A stretch of 64,000 nt of DNA from JAMIFV01 sp035906055 (GTDB lineage Bacteria > Pseudomonadota > Alphaproteobacteria > Rickettsiales > JABCZZ01), in the NCBI GenBank assembly GCA_035906055.1, contig JAMIFV010000021.1, forward strand, positions 19,263 through 83,262, written 5' to 3'. Below, in pieces: positions 1 to 9,555 of this stretch (positions are counted from its first letter, which is position 1; the number at the start of each line of letters is the position of its first letter). The notes beneath the pieces were generated by a model, which was given only the letters and a program-made list of their open reading frames with translations, did not search any database and was not told the origin of the DNA. The position numbers were made by a program, and so were the translations under genes.

Positions 1-1757
<1,757 letters not shown>

Positions 1758-1846
1758 GTTAAGCCCTTCTTAAATATACTGATAGTTGCGTCGCGTTGCG
1801 GCAAGCGTGAGTGTGGGTGTAAAGACAGATAGCCAATATGCACCAA

Positions 1847-1893
1847 GGCCGGAGACCGCTACCCGCGATCCTGCAGGTATACGAACTCCGGCC
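1847..1893 (-). promoter_or_regulatory. Hairpin in the rplL-rpoB spacer
   Basis: Perfect 8-bp stem, GGCCGGAG at 1847-1854 pairing with CTCCGGCC at 1886-1893, in the 153-base gap between rplL and rpoB. There is no U-run, so it is not a full terminator. By analogy with the E. coli rplL-rpoB attenuator and RNase III site it may set the ratio of ribosomal protein to polymerase transcripts; that role is inference. Confidence 0.45.
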
Positions 1894-1910
1894 AATAGGG
1901 TGCAGTGAAG

Positions 1911-2291
1911 TTATTTTACTTCTACTTTGGCGCCGTTGTCTTCGAGCAGCTTCTTGATCTTAGCCGCTTCGTCTTTGGATACGCCGGCCTTCACTTCCTT
2001 CGGAGCGCCTTCTACGAGGTCCTTAGCTTCCTTCAGGCCGAGACCGGTCACTGCGCGAACCTCCTTGATGATATTGATCTTGTTCGCACCGGCGTCCTTG
2101 AGGATCACGGTGAATTCGGTCTGCTCTTCACCGGCGGCAGCGCCACCAGCGGCGGGAGCGGCGGCAGCAACAGCCACGGGAGCAGCGGCGGAAACGCCCC
2201 ACTTCTCTTCGAGCATCTTGGAGAGTTCGGCAGCTTCGATAACCGTCAGAGCAGACAGGCTATCAACGATTTGAGCGAGATTAGCAGACAT
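1911..2291 (-). CDS. rplL: 50S ribosomal protein bL12 (L7/L12)
   Basis: Stalk protein of the large ribosomal subunit that recruits translation GTPases. The 126 residues show the N-terminal dimerisation helix (IVDSLSALTVIEAAELSKML), an Ala/Gly-rich hinge around residues 35-55, and the conserved C-terminal domain with EKTEF-like EQTEFTVILKDAGANKI and GLGLKEAKDLVEGAPK. The length is normal for the family. It is separated from rplJ by about 800 bases including a terminator and a repeat, which is unusual because the two are normally cotranscribed with a short spacer. It has its own promoter (2374-2401). Confidence 0.98.
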   Translation of the reverse strand: MSANLAQIVDSLSALTVIEAAELSKMLEEKWGVSAAAPVAVAAAAPAAGGAAAGEEQTEFTVILKDAGANKINIIKEVRAVTGLGLKEAKDLVEGAPKEVKAGVSKDEAAKIKKLLEDNGAKVEVK

Positions 2292-2373
2292 GGATACACC
2301 CTCTATAAATTATTCTATAATTTTCAGTAACTTGTTTATTCACAAGACGCATTGCCCTGAAATAAGAGCAGGG

Positions 2374-2401
2374 TTTATAGCGCATAGATCCTAAATTGCA
2401 A
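2374..2401 (-). promoter_or_regulatory. Candidate promoter of rplL-rpoB
   Basis: On the minus strand, a -35 TTGCAA (2396-2401) and a -10 TATAAA (2374-2379) are separated by 16 bases, about 80 bases upstream of the rplL start. A promoter is needed here because a terminator and a repeat separate rplL from rplJ. Confidence 0.5.
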
Positions 2402-3045
2402 AGGAAAATATTGGCTTTTAATGGACTTTTTTCAGCCAACTGAAACTCAAGGACAATTCAGGATTTCCAGCCCTTCTTTTCACCTTTTGTTGCACTGCCA
2501 GTGAGCACCCTTCCTGCAATGAAGAGTTAGCAACGCTCCAGCCCCCTCGACTTACGGCGGGGACTGGCAGGGTTCCCATGGTGTGCTTTACGCCGATCGG
2601 GATGGTTTGGATTACCGTAGACTCATGGTTGATAGCTGGATTAATAGTCCGTTCCTTTGTTTTTACTGCTCTGGTAATGCGGTTTATTGAATCCCTCCGG
2701 GTACATTCCCCGCCGCTTGCGGCGTGGAGGAGCCGAAGGCGACGACCCCTTTAGAGGGGGTAAGCGTTAGCGAAGGGGGATGTCTTCATCCCCCTTACAC
2801 TTAATACCCCGCTGCTTGCGGCGGGGTTGTTTATTTCCCAACGCCTTGCTTGTTGCGCCGCGGCTTCATAACGTACGCGCTCAATGGGAATTTTGTCGTA
2901 TTGCAGGAACATAAAAAGCTCGTACCTTGTCTCTTTTACCGATGCTGGATGCAAGCTGAGGCTTCGCGTCTGCGGAATGTTCCCAACATCAAATTGACTA
3001 TAAATATATCGCCAAATGATGTTTCTGGGAAGAAAGAGAGGCAAC
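2402..3045. other. Gene-free insert between rplJ and rplL
   Basis: About 640 bases with no recognisable gene. The middle part (2700-2840) is a copy of the dispersed palindromic repeat described separately. The flanks (2450-2690 and 2840-3045) have no protein match that I can recognise. A small hairpin-forming GC-rich stretch lies around 2540-2570 (CAGCCCCCTCGACTT...GGCGGGGACTGG). Open frames here are mostly made of repeat sequence. Confidence 0.6.
2700..2840 (-). repeat. Dispersed palindromic repeat, family R1, copy a
   Basis: Minus-strand copy with the family core CCCCTCTAAAGGGGTCGTCG followed by GGCTCCTCCACGC (plus positions 2722-2760). It is flanked by GC-rich palindromes (a GGGGGATG...CATCCCCC hairpin, and CCCCGCCGCTTGCGGCG arms at both ends). 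The same core is found at 9951, 23616, 34741, 60365 and 60519. Confidence 0.7.
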
Positions 3046-3079
3046 AAAAAAGGCGGAAACCCAAGTTTCCGCCTTTTTT
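3046..3079 (-). terminator. Rho-independent terminator after rplJ
   Basis: Perfect 9-bp stem GGCGGAAAC / GTTTCCGCC with a CCAA loop (3052-3073), flanked by A6 and T6 runs, so it can work on either strand. It lies 19 bases after the rplJ stop and closes the rpmE-to-rplJ transcription unit. Confidence 0.9.
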
Positions 3080-3097
3080 GATTGAGTCTGTGACTGC

Positions 3098-3613
3098 TTA
3101 CGCAGCATCCTTGCGGGAGTGGGCGCCGATAACGCGGGCCACCTGACCGCCCGGAGCCTGCAGGATGCTGGCGATCTTCTGGGCGGGAGCCTGCAGCAGG
3201 CCGATGATCTTGCCGCGCAGTTCGTCGAGCGAGGGCAGCTTGGACAGCGCGGTAACCGCATTGGAGTCCAGCAGGGTTTCGCCGAACGCACCGCCGAGCA
3301 GTACGAGCTTTTCGTTCGCTTTGGCGAACTCGGCGAGGATCTTGGCAACCGCCACGGGGTCGCTGGAATAAGCGATAGCGGTGGGGCCTACGAACATGCC
3401 CGAGATGTTGTTGAACAGGGTGTCTTTAAGCGCAAGCTGGGTCAGCTTGTTCTTCGTCACCTTGAAGCCAGCGCCGGCCTTGCGCACTTTCACGCGCAGA
3501 TCGGTGATCTCGGCAACGGTGAGGCCTTTGTAATGAGCCACCAGAACGATGCTGGAAGCAGCGACGTTCCTGGAGAGGGTCTCAATGAATACTTTCTTCT
3601 CTTGGCGATCCAT
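3098..3613 (-). CDS. rplJ: 50S ribosomal protein uL10
   Basis: Base of the ribosomal stalk; anchors L7/L12 dimers. The 171 residues begin MDRQEKKVFIETLSRNV, with the conserved VAHYKGLTVAEITDLRVKVR segment and KVTKNKLTQLAL. The C-terminal helix (LDELRGKIIGLLQAPAQKIA) is the L12 docking region. It lies 11 bases after rplA and was probably cotranscribed from upstream. A strong terminator follows immediately, so rplL is not simply read through. Confidence 0.97.
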   Translation of the reverse strand: MDRQEKKVFIETLSRNVAASSIVLVAHYKGLTVAEITDLRVKVRKAGAGFKVTKNKLTQLALKDTLFNNISGMFVGPTAIAYSSDPVAVAKILAEFAKANEKLVLLGGAFGETLLDSNAVTALSKLPSLDELRGKIIGLLQAPAQKIASILQAPGGQVARVIGAHSRKDAA

Positions 3614-3624
3614 AACTTCAATCC

Positions 3625-4365
3625 TTATGCGGCAGCGCTGAGGCTGGTGAGGTCAATCTTCACGCCGGCACCCATAGTGGTGGAGAGGCATACCTTCTTC
3701 AGGTATACGCCCTTGCTGCCGGAGGGCTTTGCTTTGTTCACGGCGTCGATGAACGCGCGGGCATTCTGCACGATAGCTTCTTCGCTGAAGCTTGCCTTGC
3801 CGATGCCGGCATGCACGATGCCTGCTTTTTCAATGCGGAATTCAACCTGGCCGCTCTTGGCTACCTTTACGGCTTCCGCTACGTTGGGGGTCACGGTGCC
3901 GAGCTTGGGGTTGGGCATGAGGCCGCGGGGGCCGAGAATCTTACCGATCTTGCCTACCACGCCCATCATGTCGGGGGTGGCGATGCAGCGGTCGAAATTG
4001 ATTTCACCCTTGAGCACTTTTTCTGCGAGGTCGTCACCGCCTACGAGGTCAGCGCCAGCCTTCTGCGCGTCAGCAGCCTTGTCGCCACGGGCGAACACGG
4101 CAACGCGGACGGTTTTACCGATGCCGTTGGGCATGGCCACCATGCCGCGCACCTGCTGGTCGGACTGCTTGGAGTCCACACCGAGGTTGCACACGATATC
4201 CACGGTCTCGTCGAACTTCGCCTTGGGAGAGCTCTTGAGCACCTTCACCGCTTCCGCGAGCGTATAGGTGCGGGTGCGGTCAACCAGCTTGGCAGAGGCC
4301 GCATAACGCTTGCCGCCGATGGTCTTTTCTTTCTTTACCGCAGGTGCTTTTTCTTTTTTGGCCAT
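3625..4365 (-). CDS. rplA: 50S ribosomal protein uL1
   Basis: L1-stalk ribosomal protein, and in many bacteria a translational repressor of its own operon. The 246 residues show the family hallmarks KFDETVDIVCNLGVDSKQSD, the nucleotide-like loop VRGMVAMPNGIGKTVRVAVF, and GPRGLMPNPKLGTVTPNV. The lysine-rich N-terminus (MAKKEKAPAVKKEK) makes it slightly longer than the usual ~230 residues. SD AAAAGGAA precedes the ATG. It sits 20 bases after rplK. Confidence 0.97.
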   Translation of the reverse strand: MAKKEKAPAVKKEKTIGGKRYAASAKLVDRTRTYTLAEAVKVLKSSPKAKFDETVDIVCNLGVDSKQSDQQVRGMVAMPNGIGKTVRVAVFARGDKAADAQKAGADLVGGDDLAEKVLKGEINFDRCIATPDMMGVVGKIGKILGPRGLMPNPKLGTVTPNVAEAVKVAKSGQVEFRIEKAGIVHAGIGKASFSEEAIVQNARAFIDAVNKAKPSGSKGVYLKKVCLSTTMGAGVKIDLTSLSAAA

Positions 4366-4385
4366 AACTCAGTTCCTTTTATACC

Positions 4386-4832
4386 TTATGCGGCTTTGGG
4401 TTCGCCGGTTACTTCCAGACCCATGGCCAGCGCCGAACCGCGGAGCATGCGGCAGGCTGCTTCTACGTCATGGGCATTGAGATCCTGCATCTTCACCTTG
4501 GCGATCTCACGCAGCTGATCCCAGCTTACTTTGCCAACAGTACCGCCCTTACCGGGGGTCTGCGAACCTTTTTCCAGCTTAGCGGCCTTCTTGAGGAAGT
4601 AGGACACGGGCGGGGTCTTGGTGATGAAGGAGAACGTACGATCGGCATAAGCAGTGATCACCACGGGAATCGGCATGCCCGCTTCCATCTTCTGCGTGGC
4701 GGCATTGAACGCTTTGCAGAACTCCATGATGTTCAGGCCGCGCTGACCGAGCGCCGGGCCAACCGGGGGAGACGGATTCGCCTTACCGGCGGGAATCTGT
4801 AACTTAATGTATCCTACTACTTTTTTAGCCAT
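4386..4832 (-). CDS. rplK: 50S ribosomal protein uL11
   Basis: rRNA-binding protein of the GTPase-associated centre. The 148 residues start MAKKVVGYIKLQIPAGKANP and carry PPVGPALGQRGLNIMEFCK, the signature at which thiostrepton-type antibiotics act, and the C-terminal RNA-binding domain ending in MGLEVTGEP. Standard length. It precedes rplA in the usual order and follows nusG after 76 bases. Confidence 0.98.
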   Translation of the reverse strand: MAKKVVGYIKLQIPAGKANPSPPVGPALGQRGLNIMEFCKAFNAATQKMEAGMPIPVVITAYADRTFSFITKTPPVSYFLKKAAKLEKGSQTPGKGGTVGKVSWDQLREIAKVKMQDLNAHDVEAACRMLRGSALAMGLEVTGEPKAA

Positions 4833-4908
4833 AACCGTGTGCTTTCTTAATCAAAGGGTGCGCTTTATACCGCCAAAACCTGCCTTCGGCAAGCAGAATC
4901 TTGACCTT

Positions 4909-5442
4909 TTATGATGCCTTTTCGACCTGCGTGAACTCCAGCTCCACCGGCGTCGCGCGCCCGAAGATGGAAACGGCGACTTTCACGCGGTTTTTCTCGC
5001 TGTCCACCTCTTCCACCACGCCCACGAAAGACTCGAACGGGCCTTCGGTGACTTTCACCGATTCGCCCACTTCGTAAATGATGGAATTCTTCGGATGCTC
5101 TATGCCTTCCTTCACCTGACGGAAGATGGATTCCGCTTCGCTTTCGGAAATGGCCTGTGGACGGCCATTGCCGCCGAGGAAGCCGGTAACTTTCTGCGTG
5201 GTCTTCACCAGATGCCAGGTCTCGTCGCTCAGCTCCATTTTAATGAGCACATAGCCGGGGAAGAACTTGCGTTCCGCATTGGTCTTCTTGCCGCGGCGCA
5301 CTTCCACCACTTCTTCGGTGGGCACCACGACCTCCTGGATCATCTCGGTGAGACCGTGCTGAGCAGCCTGCTCCTTGATGGACTGCGCCACCTTCTTTTC
5401 AAAGCCGGAATAGGCGTGAATGATATACCAGCGCATTGCCAT
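4909..5442 (-). CDS. nusG: Transcription elongation/termination factor NusG
   Basis: Binds the clamp of RNA polymerase, suppresses pausing and couples to Rho or ribosomal S10. The 177 residues comprise the NGN domain (RWYIIHAYSGFEKKVAQSI; PGYVLIKMELSDETWHLVK; VTGFLGG) and a C-terminal KOW domain (VGESVKVTEGPFESFVGVVE). Normal size. It begins 11 bases after secE, the standard secE-nusG pair. Confidence 0.97.
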   Translation of the reverse strand: MAMRWYIIHAYSGFEKKVAQSIKEQAAQHGLTEMIQEVVVPTEEVVEVRRGKKTNAERKFFPGYVLIKMELSDETWHLVKTTQKVTGFLGGNGRPQAISESEAESIFRQVKEGIEHPKNSIIYEVGESVKVTEGPFESFVGVVEEVDSEKNRVKVAVSIFGRATPVELEFTQVEKAS

Positions 5443-5453
5443 GGAGAATTACC

Positions 5454-5663
5454 TTATAATCCCAAAATTGATTTGACTGCGAAGTTGATGAGGCTGTCCA
5501 CGACCCAGAAGAAGAACGCGGAAATGAGCACCAGCAGCAGCACCATCCCCGTGGAAACCATGGTTTCCTTGCGTGTTGGCCATGTGACCTTGTTCACTTC
5601 CTGACGCACTTCGCGCAGGAATCTGGACGGGCTCGTTTTGGTTTTGGTTTTGCTCTCAGCCAT
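5454..5663 (-). CDS. secE: Protein translocase subunit SecE
   Basis: Small essential clamp of the SecYEG channel in the inner membrane. The 69 residues have a Lys-rich N-terminus, the conserved amphipathic motif FLREVRQEVNKVTWPTRKE and a single C-terminal membrane helix (VLLLVLISAFFFWVVDSLI). This is the short single-helix form typical of alphaproteobacteria. It follows rpmE by 22 bases and precedes nusG by 11. Confidence 0.96.
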   Translation of the reverse strand: MAESKTKTKTSPSRFLREVRQEVNKVTWPTRKETMVSTGMVLLLVLISAFFFWVVDSLINFAVKSILGL

Positions 5664-5685
5664 AAAGCCCCTTCAGGCAGTGTGG

Positions 5686-5985
5686 TTAGTTCTTCTTGTC
5701 TTCTTTTTTCTTTTCAGACTTCGCTTCGCCAGCAGGCGCAGCGGCAGCCTTGGGAGCGGCAGCGCCACCCTTCACATCCAGGAAAGCAAACTTGTTATTG
5801 AACTTTTCCATCTGACCGGTCTTGCGCAGCTGCGCACCGCCAACCCATGCCGGATGGGTCTTGGGGTCTACGTCAAGCTGCAGCACGTCGCCTTCCTTAC
5901 CCCAGGTGGAACGGGTCTGGTAGGTGGTGCCATCCGTCATTTTAACGGTAATGGTGTGGTAATCGGGGTGAATCTTGGCCTTCAT
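5686..5985 (-). CDS. rpmE: 50S ribosomal protein bL31 with C-terminal extension
   Basis: Bridges the large and small ribosomal subunits. The first ~72 residues match alphaproteobacterial bL31 (MKAKIHPDYHTITVKMTDGT, RSTWGKEGD, DVDPKTHPAWVGGAQ, FNNKFAFL). There are no zinc cysteines, so it is the C-minus type. It carries an extra ~25-residue Ala/Lys-rich tail (GGAAAPKAAAAPAGEAKSEK...) that is not part of the family core. SD GAGG precedes the ATG. It appears to head the secE-nusG-ribosomal protein unit, which is not the usual place for rpmE. Confidence 0.93.
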   Translation of the reverse strand: MKAKIHPDYHTITVKMTDGTTYQTRSTWGKEGDVLQLDVDPKTHPAWVGGAQLRKTGQMEKFNNKFAFLDVKGGAAAPKAAAAPAGEAKSEKKKEDKKN

Positions 5986-6023
5986 AACGTCCTCGCATAC
6001 GATGCTTATATATAAGGGGGTGC

Positions 6024-6052
6024 TAATTATCGTAAAGCAGGCTGTAAGGCAA
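6024..6052 (-). promoter_or_regulatory. Candidate promoter of the rpmE-secE-nusG operon
   Basis: Minus-strand -35 TTGCCT (6047-6052) and -10 TAATTA (6024-6029) with a 17-base spacer, ending 38 bases before the rpmE start. The hexamers are only moderately good, but this is the best candidate in the gap. Confidence 0.35.
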
Positions 6053-6067
6053 GGGGTAATTCGTTGT

Positions 6068-6175
6068 TCGTTGTTCGTTGTTCATTGTTCGCGCGCACCG
6101 GAAGGTGGCATATCCATATAAAGTACTATTTATACAAAATAATTCTAACAACGAAGAACTAACAACCAACAACGT
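6068..6175. repeat. GTTGTTC tandem repeat with inverted partner
   Basis: Four near-copies of CGTTGTTC (6061-6090) face a partly complementary stretch AACAACGAAGAACTAACAAC (around 6148-6172). A ~60-base AT-rich loop lies between them. The right arm reaches the last codons of thiD. The arrangement could form a hairpin between thiD and rpmE; its function is unknown. Confidence 0.5.
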
Positions 6176-6971
6176 GATGATTGAGGGGCCCGTGCCCTTT
6201 TCCCAGCCCCGGCGCGGTGCGTATGGCTTCATGCACATATGCCCTTGCCCGCTCCACCGCCTTTTTCAGTTCCAGCCCCTGCGCCAGGCCGGTCGCGATA
6301 GCGGAAGCGAGCGTGCAGCCCGTGCCGTGCGTATGCAAGGTATGGATGCGGGGGGAAGAGAACGTGATAAGTGGCACGTGGCACGTGGCAAGAACATCTG
6401 TGACGATATCGCCCCGTAAATGCCCCCCCTTGAGCAATACAGACTTAGCACCTAAAGTGAGCAGAGACTGCGCTAACATTTCCATTTCCTTACCACTTGC
6501 CACGTGCCACCTGCCACCACTTAGGAGTTCCGCTTCCGGTATGTTAGGGGTAAGAACCGCCGCCTTCGGGATCAGCCGCGTTTTCAGGGCTTCCAGAGCC
6601 TCCTGCTGAAGCAGTGGTGCGCCGCCCTTGGCTACCATCACGGGGTCAAGCACAAGCGGAATGGCCGGGTAATCATCCAATACTTTTGCCACCGTGTTGA
6701 TGACCCCGGCACTATGCAGCATGCCGGTCTTGATGCAGTCCGCGCCGATATCCTCCAGCACCAGCCGCATCTGCTGCTCTAAAAAAGCCGTGGGCACCTC
6801 ATGGATGCCAAAAACCCCGTGGCTGTTCTGGGCGGTGAGTGCCGTTACAGCCGTGGCGGCATAGCCCCCAAGCATGGTTATAGTCTTGATATCCCCCTGA
6901 ATTCCGGCTCCTCCGCCCGAATCCGACCCGGCAACGACCAATACCCTGCCCGCCAATTTTTTCTCGTTCAT
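6159..6971 (-). CDS. thiD: Hydroxymethylpyrimidine/phosphomethylpyrimidine kinase
   Basis: Phosphorylates HMP and HMP-P in thiamine pyrophosphate synthesis; ribokinase fold. It shows VLVVAGSDSGGGAGIQGDIK near the N-terminus, TALTAQNSHGV, LDPVMVAKGG, the lysine-rich LLKGGH, and the anion-hole/catalytic signature HTHGTGCTLASAIA. The start at 6971 has SD AAGGA nine bases upstream; an ATG two codons earlier (6977) is too close to it. The length of 270 residues is normal. Oddly, two palindromic GTGGCACGTGGC tracts lie in frame (encoding RWHVASGK and ATCHVPLIT), which looks like repeat DNA absorbed into surface loops. Confidence 0.95.
   Translation of the reverse strand: MNEKKLAGRVLVVAGSDSGGGAGIQGDIKTITMLGGYAATAVTALTAQNSHGVFGIHEVPTAFLEQQMRLVLEDIGADCIKTGMLHSAGVINTVAKVLDDYPAIPLVLDPVMVAKGGAPLLQQEALEALKTRLIPKAAVLTPNIPEAELLSGGRWHVASGKEMEMLAQSLLTLGAKSVLLKGGHLRGDIVTDVLATCHVPLITFSSPRIHTLHTHGTGCTLASAIATGLAQGLELKKAVERARAYVHEAIRTAPGLGKGHGPLNHHVVGC
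6371..6520. repeat. Inverted repeat pair inside thiD
   Basis: GTGGCACGTGGCAAG at 6378-6392 is exactly complementary to CTTGCCACGTGCCAC at 6496-6510, a perfect 15-bp inverted repeat 103 bases apart. The left arm is extended by another GTGGCAC unit (6371) and the right by CTGCCACCAC. Both arms lie in the thiD frame without breaking it. Confidence 0.8.
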
Positions 6972-6983
6972 TGTCATTATTCC

Positions 6984-7002
6984 TTCACAAAACTGTGTTA
7001 CA
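6984..7002 (+). promoter_or_regulatory. Pho-box-like activator site, copy 1 (weakest)
   Basis: TTCACAAAACTGTGTTACA, a variant of the motif at 16704, 36292 and 63669, 34 bases upstream of the unknown gene at 7036. A TATAGG (7013-7018) could act as -10, but the spacing differs from the other copies. It overlaps the leader of the divergent thiD. Confidence 0.4.
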
Positions 7003-7035
7003 CTTATCCGGTTATAGGGTAAATACCGTATTATT

Positions 7036-8070
7036 ATGGCCAGCCGCGAAGAAGATATTACACAAATTGCTGACAAGCTGCCGCCCAACGAGCGCGTTGC
7101 TCGCGAGACGCAGCTTGACGCCGCTATGGGCCAGCTCGATAAAATCACCGGTTATACAATCTCTCCCGACTCCGACGTCCCTGAACCCGTGCGCCAGTTG
7201 CGCAAAATCCTGAAGCCAGACAACGCAACGCTACACGTACCTGAAGGCACGCCGCCGGAACTGGCAGACGCGGTGCGGAAACAGTTCGAGGCGAGCAAAG
7301 CGCCGCAGCAGCCCGCTAAGCAGGAAGGCTTTTTCACCCGGATGGCCACGCAGCTTTACGATGGCCTGCCTGCGGACGAGCGAGGCGCCCTGCTTGGTTC
7401 AGACGAAGAACGCACCAACGCTATCCAGAAAGCAATCAACCGGCATGCCGAAGATGTCGCACGCCAGATGGAAGCTTTGGGAAGAAGGCAGCAGCCGGAT
7501 GCCGAACGGCACCGCCCCCTCCCGCGCACGCAGGACGGCGAACAGCCGCCGAAACCCAAAAAGATGATGGGCGAACCGGAAGCAGGGCTTTCAATACCCG
7601 ACCGCGCCGCTGCCACTTCTTCAGGACAACCCGATGCCGGTGTTGAAGAAAAAGGCCGCCGCGCCTCGCGCACACAGGGCTACATGCCACCGGAAGTGGC
7701 CGCAATGATGGCCGCGCTGGAAGCCTACAAGCAGTTAGGCCCTAAAATGGCGGAACGCCTCCCGGGATTAATCGGAGATATTCTAAAAGGTACTGCTGAG
7801 GGCAAGCAATACGAACGCGCCACTCCGCCGGACGCCAGCTCCGTACCCCATATCGACGGCACAAAGAAAGGTTTCTCTATACCCGGCATTGATCATGCAA
7901 CGCTTGCTGCTAAAACGGAAGAAGTACGCAGGGGCCTTCAGGAGCACATTAAAGGCGGCGATTCATCGCCTGGCGCTGAAGCTGCAATGCGAGCGCAGGA
8001 ACTCATTCTGAAAATGAATGCACGAAGCATGGGCGGGCCTGCCATGAGCGGAGGCGGCAAACAGCCGTAA
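7036..8070 (+). CDS. Unknown hydrophilic protein, Pho-box-like regulon member
   Basis: Not recognised. The 344-residue protein has no signal peptide or membrane segment. It is charged and rich in Pro, Glu, Lys and Gln, with a low-complexity middle (residues ~110-215, several RRQQPDAERHRPLPR-like stretches) and an alanine/methionine-rich helical part (MPPEVAAMMAALEAYKQLGP) near residue 220, ending in a Gly-rich tail. The composition resembles secreted effector or scaffold proteins, but that is inference. No good SD precedes the ATG. It stands alone between thiD (divergent) and glmM (convergent), with a copy of the shared promoter motif upstream and a palindromic repeat downstream. Confidence 0.75.
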   Translation: MASREEDITQIADKLPPNERVARETQLDAAMGQLDKITGYTISPDSDVPEPVRQLRKILKPDNATLHVPEGTPPELADAVRKQFEASKAPQQPAKQEGFFTRMATQLYDGLPADERGALLGSDEERTNAIQKAINRHAEDVARQMEALGRRQQPDAERHRPLPRTQDGEQPPKPKKMMGEPEAGLSIPDRAAATSSGQPDAGVEEKGRRASRTQGYMPPEVAAMMAALEAYKQLGPKMAERLPGLIGDILKGTAEGKQYERATPPDASSVPHIDGTKKGFSIPGIDHATLAAKTEEVRRGLQEHIKGGDSSPGAEAAMRAQELILKMNARSMGGPAMSGGGKQP

Positions 8071-8091
8071 TTACAGTAATCTATACATTGC

Positions 8092-8193
8092 CGTCATTCC
8101 CGCCAAGTCCTTAAAACAAAGTGGGTGGGAATCCAGATATTTCTTTGCGATGCTTTCGCATCGCGCTGGATGCCCGTTTACACGGGCATGACA
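8092..8193. repeat. Palindromic intergenic repeat (GTCATTCCCGC type)
   Basis: Outer arms GTCATTCCCGCC ... CGGGCATGAC, with GGGAATCCAG / CTGGATGCCCG inside and a perfect inner hairpin GCGATGC-TTTC-GCATCGC. It fills the gap between the convergent unknown gene and glmM and probably serves as a bidirectional terminator-like hairpin. Confidence 0.75.
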
Positions 8194-8202
8194 AGAAAGA
8201 GA

Positions 8203-9555
8203 TCAGGCGGCAGCCTTATTCACCGCCGCCGCAATCGAGTCGATCAGCTTTTTGATTTCCGCTTCGCTTTCACCTTCCGCCATGATGCGGATCAGCGGCT
8301 CCGTGCCGGATTTGCGCACCAGCACCCTGCCCTTGCCGGAAAGCGCTGAAGAGGCGGCCTCTATCGCCGCTTTCACCTCTTTATGCTCCAGCGGCGAGTT
8401 GCCCGCCTTGTAGCGCACGTTGTGCAATATCTGCGGCAGCGGCGCAAAACGCCTGCCCGCCTCGCTCATCGGCCTTTTTTCTTCCAGCATCACGGCAATG
8501 GCCTGAAGTGCCGCCACAAGCCCGTCGCCGGTTGACGCATAATCACTGAGTATCACATGGCCGGATTGCTCGCCGCCCACGTTATAGCCGCCCTCGCGCA
8601 TGGCCTCGCCCACATAGCGGTCGCCCACTTTGGTGCGCACGAGGCTAAGCCCGTGCGTGTGGAGATGGCGCTCAAGGCCGAGGTTGGACATATCGGTGGC
8701 CACCAGCCCGCGCCCTTTGAGCATGCCTGCCTTGTGCCATGCCACCACGATCATCGCCATGAGCTGGTCGCCGTCGAGCACCTGCCCTTTTTCATCGCAG
8801 AGGATGACGCGGTCGGCGTCGCCGTCCAGCGCGATGCCCAGATGCGCGCCGTGGGAAACGACGCTTTCGCACATGAGCGCGGTGTGGGTGGAACCGCAAT
8901 CGCGGTTGATGTTGAAACCGTCCGGATTAACGCCAAGCGGTATCACTTCCGCACCCAGCTCGAACAACACAGCGGGGGCGATGTGATAGGCAGCGCCATG
9001 TGCGCAATCCACGACTATTTTAAGCCCGTCAAGGCGCAAATGGCGCGGGAAGGTGTTCTTCACGAATTCGATGTAGCGCCCCGCCGCGTCGTCCAGCCTC
9101 TTGGCGCGGCCAAGCTTGTCCGGCGTGGCAAGGGTGATGCCGCTATCGTCCTGCATCAGCGCTTCGATAGCATGTTCCGTCACGTCGGAAAGCTTCTCGC
9201 CTTCCGGCCCGAAAAGCTTGATGCCGTTATCGTAATAGGGGTTATGGGAGGCGGAGATCATCACGCCCAGATCCGCGCGCAAACTACGCGTGAGCATGGC
9301 AACGGCGGGCGTAGGCAGGGGGCCTACCAGCACCACGTCCATGCCCACAGCAATGAAACCGGCGGTGAGCGCGGGTTCGATCATGTAACCGGACAGGCGC
9401 GTATCCTTGGCGATGATGACGCGGTGGCGGTGATCGCCGCGCAGGAACATCTGACCGGCGGCCTTGCCCAGTTTCAGGGCGATATCCGCCGTCATCGGCT
9501 CGGCGTTCGCTTTGCCCCTGATGCCATCCGTGCCGAAATAGACGCGCTCTTTCAT
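8203..9555 (-). CDS. glmM: Phosphoglucosamine mutase
   Basis: Converts glucosamine-6-phosphate to glucosamine-1-phosphate for UDP-GlcNAc, feeding peptidoglycan and LPS. The 450 residues start MKERVYFGTDGIRGKAN. The phosphoserine loop is VMISASHNPYYDNGIK (serine near 103), the metal-binding loop is DGDADR, and the C-terminal phosphate-binding loop is RKSGTEPLIRIMAEG. Full length. In many alphaproteobacteria glmM follows ftsH and folP; here ftsH lies just upstream in the same direction but a lipoprotein gene on the other strand separates them. Confidence 0.97.
   Translation of the reverse strand: MKERVYFGTDGIRGKANAEPMTADIALKLGKAAGQMFLRGDHRHRVIIAKDTRLSGYMIEPALTAGFIAVGMDVVLVGPLPTPAVAMLTRSLRADLGVMISASHNPYYDNGIKLFGPEGEKLSDVTEHAIEALMQDDSGITLATPDKLGRAKRLDDAAGRYIEFVKNTFPRHLRLDGLKIVVDCAHGAAYHIAPAVLFELGAEVIPLGVNPDGFNINRDCGSTHTALMCESVVSHGAHLGIALDGDADRVILCDEKGQVLDGDQLMAMIVVAWHKAGMLKGRGLVATDMSNLGLERHLHTHGLSLVRTKVGDRYVGEAMREGGYNVGGEQSGHVILSDYASTGDGLVAALQAIAVMLEEKRPMSEAGRRFAPLPQILHNVRYKAGNSPLEHKEVKAAIEAASSALSGKGRVLVRKSGTEPLIRIMAEGESEAEIKKLIDSIAAAVNKAAA

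Noticed and set aside
2751..3047. 98-codon minus-strand frame before rplL
   Set aside because: It is made largely of R1 repeat sequence and crosses the rplJ terminator; translated repeats give a false gene.
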